Assembly: GCF_028751195.1 (NCBI RefSeq)
Contig: NZ_CP066784.1
Span: forward strand, 4,588,001-4,652,000
Direction: 5' to 3'
DNA from: Alicyclobacillus sp. ALC3
GTDB lineage: Bacteria; Bacillota; Bacilli; Alicyclobacillales; Alicyclobacillaceae
DNA: 64,000 nucleotides
This document shows positions 49,534-58,205 of the stretch, in pieces; positions within the stretch are counted from its first letter, which is position 1, and every line of letters starts with the position of its first letter. The notes under the pieces were generated by a model. That model worked only from the letters and a program-made list of their open reading frames with translations, ran no database searches and was not told the DNA's origin. The position numbers and the translations under genes were made by a program.

Positions 49534-50634
49534 ATGGTGAGTATTGCACAGAAGGTCCGCACGGGCGTGGGCGACATTCAACCCTACGTACCGGGAATCA
49601 CTGACGATGAACTGAAACACCGCTTTGGCCTACATCAAGTGATCAAATTGAACGCCAACGAGAACGCCCTCGGGACTTCACCCCGTGCCTTGGCAGCGAT
49701 TCGCGCGGAAGTAGAAACGTTGTACCTGTACCCGGATGGGGGCAGCACGCTTTTGCGTGAAGCGATTGCCAAGTTCCACGGCATTGACGCGGGTCAGGTT
49801 CTCGCGGGAAACGGGTCTGACAACATCATTAAAATGCTCTCAGAGACGTTCCTTCAACCAGGCGACAATATCGTCGTCCCATTCCCATCGTTTTCACAGT
49901 ATAACTTTGGGGCGCACGTGATGGGAGCTCATGTCATTGAAGCTCCGCTTCGAAGCGATTTTTCGTACGACGTGGAAGCGCTGGCGAGGGCAGTCAACGA
50001 CCAGACAAAACTCGTCTACCTCTGTTCGCCAAACAACCCCACAGGGACGATTTTGAAGCACAGTGAGGCCGAGTGGTTGTTGCAGCATCTACCTGAACAT
50101 GTCATGGTGCTCATGGATTTGGCCTACAACGACTACTCCACAAACCCGCACCGTGTCTTGGAAACACCAGCATTGTTGGCGGACCCGCGCGTAGTCACTT
50201 TACACACATTCTCTAAATTGTACGGACTGGCTGGGTTGCGTGTAGGTTATGCTCTCGCAAGTGAAGAGGTGTGGAACTACGTCCACCGCGTACGAGAGCC
50301 GTTCAACGTCAATCGTTTGGCACAACGTGCGGCGGCGGCAGCACTCGATGACGAAGAGCACCGGCGCAACTCGCAACAGCATGCAGCCGTGAGCCAAGCG
50401 TATTGGGCTGAACAGATGCATCGAGTTGGGTTGATGGCAGTTCCTACGGAGGCAAACTTTGTATTGGTGCGCACAGGGGACGGACGTAAAACCGTGCAAG
50501 ACCTGATGCAGCAGGGCATGATGGTGCGAGCGGGTTTTGCGGGTCTAGATGAGTACGTCCGGATTACCTTTGGAACACAAGCTGAGAATGAAGCCTGCGT
50601 CCGCGCGCTCGCCGACCTCCAACTCGGGAACTGA
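49534..50634 (+). CDS. hisC: Histidinol-phosphate aminotransferase
   Basis: 366-aa fold-type I PLP enzyme. IKLNANENALGTSPRALAAI (N-terminal substrate loop), LAGNGSDNIIKM, SPNNPTGT, DLAYNDYS and the PLP Lys in TLHTFSKLYGLAGLRVGY are all present. It transaminates histidinol phosphate or the aromatic precursors. It stands outside a his operon, which in Bacillota often signals a dual role in tyrosine/phenylalanine synthesis. The start is ATG 49534 with GGAGGT 6 nt upstream. Confidence 0.92.
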   Translation: MVSIAQKVRTGVGDIQPYVPGITDDELKHRFGLHQVIKLNANENALGTSPRALAAIRAEVETLYLYPDGGSTLLREAIAKFHGIDAGQVLAGNGSDNIIKMLSETFLQPGDNIVVPFPSFSQYNFGAHVMGAHVIEAPLRSDFSYDVEALARAVNDQTKLVYLCSPNNPTGTILKHSEAEWLLQHLPEHVMVLMDLAYNDYSTNPHRVLETPALLADPRVVTLHTFSKLYGLAGLRVGYALASEEVWNYVHRVREPFNVNRLAQRAAAAALDDEEHRRNSQQHAAVSQAYWAEQMHRVGLMAVPTEANFVLVRTGDGRKTVQDLMQQGMMVRAGFAGLDEYVRITFGTQAENEACVRALADLQLGN

Positions 50635-50763
50635 CGACGAGCGTAGACTGAATAGGATGAAAGCGCTGGCTGTTGGCCTGCGCTTTCACTCGTTATGGCA
50701 GAGGCGGAGCAAGAAACGACTTGGACGGCGAGCGAGCCGTTACTCCGAAAGGATGGTGAAAAG

Positions 50764-51438
50764 GTGGATTGGCTCGAGAGGGTGAAAGGTATAGCTGGCC
50801 ACGGGCATAAGTCCGACCCGCGGGCTGTGGCAGACGAAGTTCTGCGCGAACTGCAAAGCAAAATTGAACAAGCGCAACAGGCGGTTGTGACTCACAGCGC
50901 CAGCGCGGCCGAACTTCGGTCGCGGGCGACTGAAGCGACTGAACTCGCATCTCGGCGCAAGTTGCAGGCGACTGCAGCACTCAGGTCAGGTGACGAAGAG
51001 CTCGCTCGCCGTGCGCTTGCAGACGGTGAAAAACTGATTAGCCAGGCTGAAGCGGCCAATCGACTGGCGACAGCTGAGGAGGACCAAGGGCGAGCGCTAC
51101 GGGATCAGACGAGTGCACTGCAACTCGAACTCCTTCAACTTCAGGCGCGCCGCGATGAATCCGTCGCTCGCGGAGACGTTGCTCTGCTCGACAAATCGCT
51201 CGCTGATGTAGTCAGTGGGATTGATGCGAGAGCGCGCAGCTTTGATGAACTCGAAGCGAAGAGTGCCAGACTCGAACTTGAGGCTGCTGCACACCGAGCA
51301 GTCGCCACAGAAGCGGCCCGCGCGCAAGACAGCGCAACGGGCACTTCTGACCTGGACGAACAATTGCGTGCTCTCAAGGAGCAGTTGCAGGCTGCAGACG
51401 ACGCTGACACTCAGCCAAGTCGGCCTGACGGCCCCTGA
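50764..51438 (+). CDS. PspA/IM30-family-like coiled-coil protein
   Basis: 224 aa, almost wholly helical. The N-terminus VDWLERVKGIAGHGHK and a long heptad region with many Ala/Glu/Arg (about 25-205, for example LASRRKLQATAALRSGDEEL ... ARRALADGEKLISQAEAAN) match the shape of PspA. PspA binds stressed membranes and forms rods. The sequence is more divergent than usual, so a generic coiled-coil protein is the alternative. The start is GTG 50764; the longer ATG frame begins at 50695 without a good binding site. Confidence 0.65.
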   Translation: MDWLERVKGIAGHGHKSDPRAVADEVLRELQSKIEQAQQAVVTHSASAAELRSRATEATELASRRKLQATAALRSGDEELARRALADGEKLISQAEAANRLATAEEDQGRALRDQTSALQLELLQLQARRDESVARGDVALLDKSLADVVSGIDARARSFDELEAKSARLELEAAAHRAVATEAARAQDSATGTSDLDEQLRALKEQLQAADDADTQPSRPDGP

Positions 51439-51446
51439 CTCGCACC

Positions 51447-51806
51447 CTAATTCTGGCCCTCCTGTGTGCCGGGAGGGTCTTCAAATGGCGGTTCATGAGC
51501 TGCGAGTTTGCGGTCGGAGTCGACAGGGTTTTGGTCGCGGTGAGCGGAGGCCACTGCCTGGCCTCTTTGCCATGGGCTCGACTTACCGGGCAGTCCAGCT
51601 GTAGCTGCGCCGTAGGGTCCCTCGGCAAACTCCTCGAGTTGCAAGTCGTCTTGCCACGCTTGGACGTAGGAAAGTTCTGGCGATGCACCGTCTTCGTTTC
51701 CAATTGGGCCTGGATGATACGAACCAGAGTTGTTGCTGTGGATTGGAAACGGGCTCATCGGCTGTGTGGCTTGCGCTCGCTGGTCTTGATCAATCGGCTC
51801 TGACAT
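51447..51806 (-). CDS. Hypothetical Pro/Gln/Glu-rich protein (119 aa)
   Basis: ATG 51806 lies 7 nt after GAGGTG. The product is hydrophilic and low in complexity (SPFPIHSNNSGSYHPGPIGN, then acidic and Pro-rich stretches), with no transmembrane or catalytic signature. It is likely disordered, as some spore-coat or stress proteins are, but no family is recognised. It is convergent with the PspA-like gene and divergent from gltX. Confidence 0.6.
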   Translation of the reverse strand: MSEPIDQDQRAQATQPMSPFPIHSNNSGSYHPGPIGNEDGASPELSYVQAWQDDLQLEEFAEGPYGAATAGLPGKSSPWQRGQAVASAHRDQNPVDSDRKLAAHEPPFEDPPGTQEGQN

Positions 51807-51897
51807 TTGCAATCACCTCGCAGTTATCGTTTCATAAAAGGGAGACTGCTATCCGCGCCGGAGGGAACGAGTCCGGCGATAAGGTGAGGGCTGAAAC

Positions 51898-53451
51898 GTG
51901 ACAGATGGAAGTAGACAGGAATCAACTGTTCACTCGCCTGTTGAAGTGAACGCAACGGAATCATCAGAAAGTGTGCGAGTGCGGTTCGCACCGAGTCCGA
52001 CGGGCGCTCTGCACATCGGTGGAGCCCGTACAGCGTACTTTAACTGGTTGTTTGCCAGACAGCGACAAGGTGTATTTGTGTTGCGGATTGATGACACCGA
52101 CAAGGCTAGGTCGACGGAAGCGTCGTATCAACAAATCCTCTCCAGCCTGAACTGGCTCGGGCTGGACTGGGATGAGGGGCCGGATGTCGGCGGCGAATTT
52201 GGACCGTACCGACAGTCCCAGCGGCAGTCGGTCTACGAAGCAGAACTAGCTCGTCTTGTTACTGCTAGCAAGGTGTACCCATGCTTTTGCACGCAAGATG
52301 AGCTGGCGGCGGACCGCGATGCAGCGCAGAAGCAGGGACTGACACCGCGCTACTCTGGACGTTGCCGGCATTTGTCAGAGGCGGAGCGAGCCCGCCGTTT
52401 GGAACAGGGTGAGCCGCACACATACCGCCTACACTCCCCACAGAGTGGGGATGTGGTTGTGCACGACTTGATTCGCGGCGACGTGACGTTTTCGGCCGAT
52501 GAAGTGGATGACTTCATCGTTTGGAAAGCCGATGGTACACCGACCTATCACTTTGCGAGTTGTATAGATGACGCGCTCATGAACATTACGCACATTATTC
52601 GGGCGGAAGAACACTTGTCGAACACGCCCCGTCATATTGTCCTGTTCCAAACACTTGGTTATCCCGTGCCAGCATTTGCGCACGTGCCGATGATTCTCGC
52701 GCCGGACCGCAGTAAACTGAGCAAACGCCACGGCGCCACCAGTGTGGAAGAGTACCGAGACGCAGGGATTCTACCGGAAGCCCTTGTCAATTACTTGTTG
52801 TTACTCGGTTTTTCACCGGGTGAAGACAGGGAGGTCTTGTCGCGAGCCGAAGCAGTAGAGCTGTTTGACCTCACGCGGGTTTCAAAGAATGCGGCGGTAT
52901 ACGACGTTAAGAAACTGGAATGGCTAAACGGCAACTATCTGCGCGCGCTGTCATCGGACGCCTTGTTGACGTTGCTCTGGGGGCCTCTAGTAGAGCGCGC
53001 CTTCGTCGTCGCGGACGAGTCAGCGCAGCGGATTAGCTGGGTCCGCGAACTGATTGCCTCGATGCAGAGCCGCGCCAAAAGTGTCAACGAACTGGTAGAG
53101 GGACTAGAGTTTTACTTTCACACTCCGGTGTCGTTCGACGCGAAAGGTGTGCGCAAGCACTTTGCAGATTCCACAGTCCCAACGCGACTGCGGCAGGCGG
53201 CCGACGCACTAGCAGAAGTGCAGCCGTTTGTGGCGCCGCTGATTGAACTCAAGTACCACGACCTGACGGTGGCCTGGGGAGTTAAGCCTGCCGCCCTAAT
53301 CCATCCGACGCGCCTGGCTTTGACTGGCAGGACGGTGGGGCCAGGCTTGTTCGAGTTGATGGCGTTGCTCGGTAAATCAACTTGTCAAGACCGTCTGCGC
53401 CAGGTCGCCGAGGCAATTTCGCACGGGAAGCTGGAGGTTTTAGAGAACTGA
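51898..53451 (+). CDS. gltX: Glutamate--tRNA ligase
   Basis: 517-aa class I synthetase. HIGH is in APSPTGALHIGGARTAYFN (about 37-51) and KMSKS is KLSKRHG (about 276-282). RIDDTDKARSTEAS and VPMILAPDRSKLSK are conserved. The C-terminal anticodon-binding domain is present. A 25-residue hydrophilic N-terminal extension is unusual, but the GTG start is well placed behind AAGGTGAGG. The enzyme charges tRNA-Glu, and in many Bacillota also tRNA-Gln for later amidation. The tRNA operon with both tRNAs follows directly. Confidence 0.96.
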   Translation: MTDGSRQESTVHSPVEVNATESSESVRVRFAPSPTGALHIGGARTAYFNWLFARQRQGVFVLRIDDTDKARSTEASYQQILSSLNWLGLDWDEGPDVGGEFGPYRQSQRQSVYEAELARLVTASKVYPCFCTQDELAADRDAAQKQGLTPRYSGRCRHLSEAERARRLEQGEPHTYRLHSPQSGDVVVHDLIRGDVTFSADEVDDFIVWKADGTPTYHFASCIDDALMNITHIIRAEEHLSNTPRHIVLFQTLGYPVPAFAHVPMILAPDRSKLSKRHGATSVEEYRDAGILPEALVNYLLLLGFSPGEDREVLSRAEAVELFDLTRVSKNAAVYDVKKLEWLNGNYLRALSSDALLTLLWGPLVERAFVVADESAQRISWVRELIASMQSRAKSVNELVEGLEFYFHTPVSFDAKGVRKHFADSTVPTRLRQAADALAEVQPFVAPLIELKYHDLTVAWGVKPAALIHPTRLALTGRTVGPGLFELMALLGKSTCQDRLRQVAEAISHGKLEVLEN

Positions 53452-53461
53452 GTTTAGGTAG

Positions 53462-53490
53462 TTGACAAGCGGATCGGCCGCCTGTATAAT
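53462..53490 (+). promoter_or_regulatory. Consensus SigA promoter of the tRNA operon
   Basis: TTGACA (53462-53467), 17-bp spacer, TATAAT (53485-53490): perfect on all three counts. The -10 box lies between the arms of a 10-bp inverted repeat. Confidence 0.9.
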
Positions 53491-53511
53491 CCTATTTTGT
53501 CGGCGGCCGAT
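53473..53511. repeat. 10-bp inverted repeat flanking the tRNA promoter -10 box
   Basis: atcggccgcc (53473-53482) and ggcggccgat (53502-53511), 19 bp apart, exact complements. The left arm lies upstream of the transcription start, so the pair cannot form an RNA hairpin in the main transcript; it would act at DNA level. Confidence 0.7.
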
Positions 53512-53584
53512 GCCGAATGGTGTAACGGTAGCACGACTGACTCTGAATCAGTTAGTCTAGGTTCGAATCCTAGTTCGGCAGCCA
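53511..53584 (+). tRNA. tRNA-Gln(CTG)
   Basis: 74 nt with encoded CCA. Acceptor TGCCGAA/TTCGGCA, anticodon stem ACTGA/TCAGT around CTCTGAA gives anticodon CTG (codon CAG). GGTTCGAATCC T-loop intact. First of three tRNAs in the operon. Confidence 0.97.
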
Positions 53585-53586
53585 GT

Positions 53587-53661
53587 GGCCCTATCGTCTA
53601 ATGGTTAGGACGCCGCCCTCTCACGGCGGTAATCGGGGTTCGAATCCCCGTAGGGTCACCA
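53587..53661 (+). tRNA. tRNA-Glu(CTC)
   Basis: 75 nt with encoded CCA. Acceptor GGCCCTA/TAGGGTC, anticodon stem CCGCC/GGCGG around CTCTCAC gives anticodon CTC (codon GAG). T-loop GGTTCGAATCC. Confidence 0.97.
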
Positions 53662-53664
53662 GAT

Positions 53665-53740
53665 GGGTCATTAGCTCAATTGGTAGAGCATCCGACTCTT
53701 AATCGGCAGGTTGAAGGTTCGAGTCCTTCATGACCCACCA
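53665..53740 (+). tRNA. tRNA-Lys(CTT)
   Basis: 76 nt with encoded CCA. Acceptor GGGTCAT/ATGACCC, anticodon loop CTCTTAA gives CTT (codon AAG). T-loop GGTTCGAGTCC. Last tRNA before the terminator. Confidence 0.97.
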
Positions 53741-53781
53741 CAATTTGAGACTGGTTCGCTACAGGCCCGGCTCAGCGAGAG

Positions 53782-53809
53782 AAAAACGGCGGATTTTCCG
53801 CCGTTTTTT
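53782..53809 (+). terminator. Terminator of the tRNA operon
   Basis: aaaacggcgg-atttt-ccgccgtttt with a T6 run, 42 bp after the last tRNA. Confidence 0.9.
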
Positions 53810-53915
53810 GCGTCTCTGGTTTTCACGCCGGAGATTCTCTCTTATCATTAAGACTGCGTCACCCTGCAAACAGTGGAGAAGTGCGTTGTAGACAGTGATG
53901 AACGGAGGACCTGTC

Positions 53916-55520
53916 GTGTCCAAAGCATCTGAACGAAGTGCCGCGCGCTGGCGCACGTTAGAAGCTGCGCTTGTCTCGTGTGGCCCAGATCTATATAAGG
54001 CCTTGCAGAGGGGTGTGGACTCTGAGCGGGTTTCCGAATTGTGGATTTCCGCGTTTGTGCGCGGTTTTGAGTCTGACCGCGAATTGCGCAAAGCCTCCAA
54101 TCGCTACCTGTGGTTAGTCGAACAAGTGCGATCCATTGCGACAGAACAGGGAGTCTCTTTTAACGCAGGAGCGTTGTTATCGGATGCGTTAACGTCTCAC
54201 ACGTCTGCGGCAGACGATGGCACGCCTGCCGTGGACCCATCGTCTCACAGGAGTTCGTCTAGTTCTCTTCAACTCAGTGAGGCAGCGCTGCAGATACCTC
54301 AGGAGACGTGGAACGGACTGCGCAAGCGTTTGCTCGCACGTGACGCTGCCTGGGACGCTGAATCAAGACGGCGCGGTGCCTCGTGGAGCCAATATGCAGT
54401 GATTGCGGCTACCGTCGTCGGCTTAACTGGCGTTGTTTACGGAATTGTTGACTCACCGACATCCGGTGCTGCTGTCGGCGCCAGCGGTGAGCACACCAAG
54501 TTAGCCGCGCGCTTGCCGCAGCCACTCACGAATCTACCGACAGTCACGGACGCGCAATTTCGCTTGGGGACGAACGTTCCGTCGCTCACTCACGCCTACG
54601 TGACGTCTGACACACTGTATTTACCACAGCTGACTGAGAGCGGTGGCGTCTACGTGCTGACAGTCTACGAAGCGCCATTTTCGGCTGCAGGCGGAAGCTG
54701 GTCTCAGGTAGCACGTACGGAAGGCAAACTGGTTGTCAAACCACCGGCTGTGACAGGGAAGCAACAAGGCACGGTGCAACTCTCGAACTGGCGTTTGATT
54801 GTCTCTGGTCGTTATGCGGTAGCAGTTGTGTCTTGGACGGTTGGGCAAAGCCAACTCACGAACACGGTTCAGGTTTACCAGTTGGACTTGCTCACTGGTC
54901 GTTCCAAACTCCTAAAAACTCTGTCCCCGACGTCGAACGGCAGCGATGCGTACGTCACTGCCGTGGGCAACGGTAAGGTCGTGGTCCAGCCGGGGATTCT
55001 GGAAGGTTTGGGGAACTCGGCCGCGATGGTCGGGTTGCCGATTCAGGAGTACACGTTAGACTCTACGTCCCCTGACCACGTACTCGCTCAACCTGTGCAA
55101 ATTCCGGGAACGTTTGGGCTGATGGAGGACCCAGCAGTGACGACAAACGGCATCGTGTTTCAAGGCATCTACGGGCAGGCGCAGGACCCGGCAGCGGTCA
55201 GCGCTACATGGTATCAGTTGTCTTGGGATGGCAGCTTGGCCACGCTCCAGGGACCTCCCCTAGACAATCAGCAGCACTGGGCTGTGACAGGCAAGACCGG
55301 ACAACTGTGGTGGGTGGAGACGACTCCTGCAGCATCGGGGTCCCGCCGTGGCAGCCAAGTGCTGATGGGGCGCCTGACACCGCTTGGAGCCGCCCCTGAA
55401 GCGCCTGCTGACACGTTGAGTGGACCTGTTTTGGCGTTCGGGGTTTCAGGGAGTCACCTCGTCTGGGTGCAAAAGGACGCGAATATTACTCAAATGGTCG
55501 TATCGGAAGTGACACAATGA
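53916..55520 (+). CDS. Hypothetical single-pass protein with large extracytoplasmic domain
   Basis: 534 aa. Residues 1-150 are hydrophilic and helical, and one transmembrane segment lies near 156-178 (YAVIAATVVGLTGVVYGIV). The remaining 350 residues are rich in beta-strand and Ser/Thr/Gly, with repeated W-x-V and Y-x-L strands that could form a beta-propeller. The layout (cytoplasmic helical head, one helix, outer sensor) resembles anti-sigma factors, but no anti-sigma motif or partner sigma gene is seen. The start is GTG 53916, 7 nt after GGAGGA. Its stop overlaps the uvrC start (ATGA). Confidence 0.75.
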   Translation: MSKASERSAARWRTLEAALVSCGPDLYKALQRGVDSERVSELWISAFVRGFESDRELRKASNRYLWLVEQVRSIATEQGVSFNAGALLSDALTSHTSAADDGTPAVDPSSHRSSSSSLQLSEAALQIPQETWNGLRKRLLARDAAWDAESRRRGASWSQYAVIAATVVGLTGVVYGIVDSPTSGAAVGASGEHTKLAARLPQPLTNLPTVTDAQFRLGTNVPSLTHAYVTSDTLYLPQLTESGGVYVLTVYEAPFSAAGGSWSQVARTEGKLVVKPPAVTGKQQGTVQLSNWRLIVSGRYAVAVVSWTVGQSQLTNTVQVYQLDLLTGRSKLLKTLSPTSNGSDAYVTAVGNGKVVVQPGILEGLGNSAAMVGLPIQEYTLDSTSPDHVLAQPVQIPGTFGLMEDPAVTTNGIVFQGIYGQAQDPAAVSATWYQLSWDGSLATLQGPPLDNQQHWAVTGKTGQLWWVETTPAASGSRRGSQVLMGRLTPLGAAPEAPADTLSGPVLAFGVSGSHLVWVQKDANITQMVVSEVTQ

Positions 55521-57352
55521 ACGAACAACTGCGTGAAAAGCTGTCGCTGCTGCCCGGTAAACCGGGCGTTTATTTGATGAAGGACCGGGTAGGCAGCGTG
55601 ATCTACGTCGGCAAAGCAAAAGTTTTGAAGAACCGCGTGCGCTCGTACTTCACAGGTTCGCATGACCGAAAGACCCAAGCGCTCGTTTCAAACATCGTGG
55701 ACTTTGAGTATGTCGTAACGGATACGGTCGTTGAGGCGCTAGTCCTCGAATGCAACCTGATTAAGCAGTACACACCGCCGTACAACATCATGCTGCGAGA
55801 TGACAAGGCGTACCCGTACATTAAGGTCACGAATGAAGAACATCCGCGGCTCGAAATTGTCCGGCGCGTTCACAAGGACAAGGCAAAGTACTTTGGACCG
55901 TATCCGAATGCCACGTCAGCGAGTGAGACCAAGAAACTGTTGGAGCGGTTGTACCCGCTGCGCAAGTGTCGGACGCTGAAGAAGAAAGTTTGTCTGTACT
56001 ACCACATCGGACAGTGCTTGGCGCCGTGCGAGTTTGTTGTGCCGCAAGAGACGTACCAGGACATCGTCAAAGAAATCACGCACTTCCTGAATGGCGGCCA
56101 CAAAGAAGTTGTAGCCGACCTGCGCCAGAAGATGGGACGTCAGGCCGAACAGTTGAACTTCGAACGTGCAAAGGAACTGCGCGACTTGATTCAGCACATC
56201 GAGCGAGTCATGGAGGACCAGAAGATCACGGTCATCGACCAAGTCAACCGCGACGTGTTCGGATATTACGCGGACAAAGGTTGGCTCTGTGTGCAGGTGT
56301 TCTACGTCCGTAGCGGCAAGGTGATTGAGCGGTCGGTCAACGTCATGCAGCACTTTGGCGACGCGGCAGAGGACTTCATGTCCTACGTGGAGCAGTTCTA
56401 CTATCAGCAAGCTGACATTCCGAAGGAGATTGTCCTTCCGCAGGGGGTCGACAGCGGTCCGCTGTCCGAGTGGCTGCCAGCGAAGTGTCTGCAGCCACAA
56501 CGCGGACAAAAGCGTCAACTTGTGGAATTGGCCATCGAGAATGCTCGTCTGTCACTGGAAGAGCGTCTGCGGTTGCTGGAGAAGAAGATGGACCGTACCC
56601 TCGGAGCCATTATGGAACTTGGGCAGACCTTGGGTATTCCGACGCCGAAGCGGATTGAGGCGTTTGATAACTCAAACTTGCAGGGCAGTGACCCCGTTGC
56701 CGCGATGGTCGTTTTCATTGACGGCAAACCGGCTCGACAGGCATACCGCAAATACAAAATCAAAACTGTCCAAGGGCCGGATGATTACGCATCCATGCGC
56801 GAAGTCATCCGCCGCCGCTATCTGCGCCTGCTGCGCGAGAAGCAGTCACTACCCGATCTGATTGTAATTGACGGCGGGAAAGGGCAACTGGCGGCTGCGA
56901 TGGACGTGCTGGAGAACGAATTGGACATCGATGTCCCTGTGTGTGGCTTAGCCAAAGACGATAGTCACCGCACCAGTCAACTGTTCTATCGGGATGAACC
57001 GGACCCGGTGGGGTTGGACCGTCACTCGCAGGCATTCTATCTGCTCGAACGAATCCAGGACGAGGTGCACCGATTTGCGATTACGTTTCACCGCCAAACC
57101 AGAAAACGGACGGGCCTCACATCGGTTCTCGACGACATCCCAGGCGTCGGTCCAACTCGGCGTAAAAAGCTTTTGTCGCACTTTGGTTCACTCGCAGCCA
57201 TCGCCCGGGCGGACGAGGAGCAGTTTCGGGCCATCGGTATTGGCTCTGCACTGGCGCAGCTTATTCAAGCTCACGTTCGCGCCGTGCGTGGTGAAGCCGA
57301 AGCGAACCAAAGTCCACTTTCCTCCGTCCATAGTGGGGATGAAGCACAGTAG
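55517..57352 (+). CDS. uvrC: UvrABC excision nuclease subunit C
   Basis: 611 aa. An N-terminal GIY-YIG nuclease (GVYLMKDRVGSVIYVGKAK) makes the 3' incision. A UVR domain (LNFERAKELRDLIQHIE) binds UvrB. A central RNase H-like domain (LIVIDGGKGQLAAAM) makes the 5' incision. A C-terminal helix-hairpin-helix (DIPGVGPTRRKKLLSHFGSL) binds DNA. The length is standard. The ATG overlaps the stop of the upstream membrane gene by 4 bp, so the two are co-translated. Confidence 0.97.
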   Translation: MNEQLREKLSLLPGKPGVYLMKDRVGSVIYVGKAKVLKNRVRSYFTGSHDRKTQALVSNIVDFEYVVTDTVVEALVLECNLIKQYTPPYNIMLRDDKAYPYIKVTNEEHPRLEIVRRVHKDKAKYFGPYPNATSASETKKLLERLYPLRKCRTLKKKVCLYYHIGQCLAPCEFVVPQETYQDIVKEITHFLNGGHKEVVADLRQKMGRQAEQLNFERAKELRDLIQHIERVMEDQKITVIDQVNRDVFGYYADKGWLCVQVFYVRSGKVIERSVNVMQHFGDAAEDFMSYVEQFYYQQADIPKEIVLPQGVDSGPLSEWLPAKCLQPQRGQKRQLVELAIENARLSLEERLRLLEKKMDRTLGAIMELGQTLGIPTPKRIEAFDNSNLQGSDPVAAMVVFIDGKPARQAYRKYKIKTVQGPDDYASMREVIRRRYLRLLREKQSLPDLIVIDGGKGQLAAAMDVLENELDIDVPVCGLAKDDSHRTSQLFYRDEPDPVGLDRHSQAFYLLERIQDEVHRFAITFHRQTRKRTGLTSVLDDIPGVGPTRRKKLLSHFGSLAAIARADEEQFRAIGIGSALAQLIQAHVRAVRGEAEANQSPLSSVHSGDEAQ

Positions 57353-57402
57353 CAGCGGGGAACAATAAGGCCACCGGAAGAGGCCGTAATCACGGGCTTT
57401 TC

Positions 57403-57432
57403 TTGACTCTAGTATGATCTAACTAGTACAAT
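57403..57432 (+). promoter_or_regulatory. Promoter candidate of sdhCAB
   Basis: TTGACT (57403-57408), 18-bp spacer, TACAAT (57427-57432), about 135 bp before sdhC. The leader 57440-57566 shows no riboswitch that I recognise. Confidence 0.6.
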
Positions 57433-57566
57433 TTAATTTGGTTTTGGCGGCCTCGGTCGGAGAGGCGCCTAACGTAGGGTGGCAGTCGAGTGTTTCGACT
57501 GCCGTTACATATGTAGAGACACCGGATTGGGTGTTTCGGTGCGATGCTATGGAGGGAGGCAGACAC

Positions 57567-58187
57567 GTGGCACAAGCGCAAGATCACTCGGAGTATTTGC
57601 TTCGCCGCCTACATACGCTGGCGGGTGTCATTCCAGTGGGGTTGTTCTTGCTCGAACACCTGTTCACGAACGCTACAGCGACGACGGGCGCGACTTCGTA
57701 CAATCAGGCAGTGTCGACCATTCAACACATCCCGTTCCTGCACGTGGTCGAGTTCGTCTTCATCTTTTTGCCTCTGTGTTATCACGGCGTATACGGGTTG
57801 TATGTAGCGTTTACGTCGGGGTACAACGCTGGACAGTATTCATGGGGTCGAAACCTGCTGTTTTCCATGCAACGGATCACGGGCGTTATCACCTTCGTGT
57901 TCATCATCTTTCACTTGGAGACGACCCGCTTTTCCGGTCATGCTCCGACGTTTGCGTACGTACATCAACTGTTTCAAAATCCGGCCTACTTCTGGTTTAT
58001 GGTCATTGGCGTACTCGCAGCCACCTTCCACTTTTCGAATGGGCTGTGGTCATTTTTCATCCACTGGGGGATCACGGTCGGAGCCCGTGCACAGCAGATT
58101 ATGGCGTATGTCACAATGGTCATCTTTGTTGTCCTCGGTGGAGTTGGCATTGCAGCAATTTGGGCCTTTACTTTCCATACTGCCTAA
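57567..58187 (+). CDS. sdhC: Succinate dehydrogenase cytochrome b558 subunit
   Basis: 206-aa membrane anchor of the Bacillus type with five helices. It has haem-ligand histidines in FLLEHLFTNA, LPLCYHGVYGLYVAF, FIIFHLETTRF and ATFHFSNGLWSF. It docks SdhAB to the membrane and passes electrons to menaquinone. The start is GTG 57567 with GGAGGGAGG about 7 nt upstream; the upstream extension of the frame overlaps the leader. Confidence 0.94.
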   Translation: MAQAQDHSEYLLRRLHTLAGVIPVGLFLLEHLFTNATATTGATSYNQAVSTIQHIPFLHVVEFVFIFLPLCYHGVYGLYVAFTSGYNAGQYSWGRNLLFSMQRITGVITFVFIIFHLETTRFSGHAPTFAYVHQLFQNPAYFWFMVIGVLAATFHFSNGLWSFFIHWGITVGARAQQIMAYVTMVIFVVLGGVGIAAIWAFTFHTA

Positions 58188-58205
58188 GCGAGGAGTGAAC
58201 GCATC

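Noticed and set aside
57479..58198. 239-aa frame overlapping sdhC
   Set aside because: Shadow in another frame of the well-supported sdhC; no domain and no binding site.
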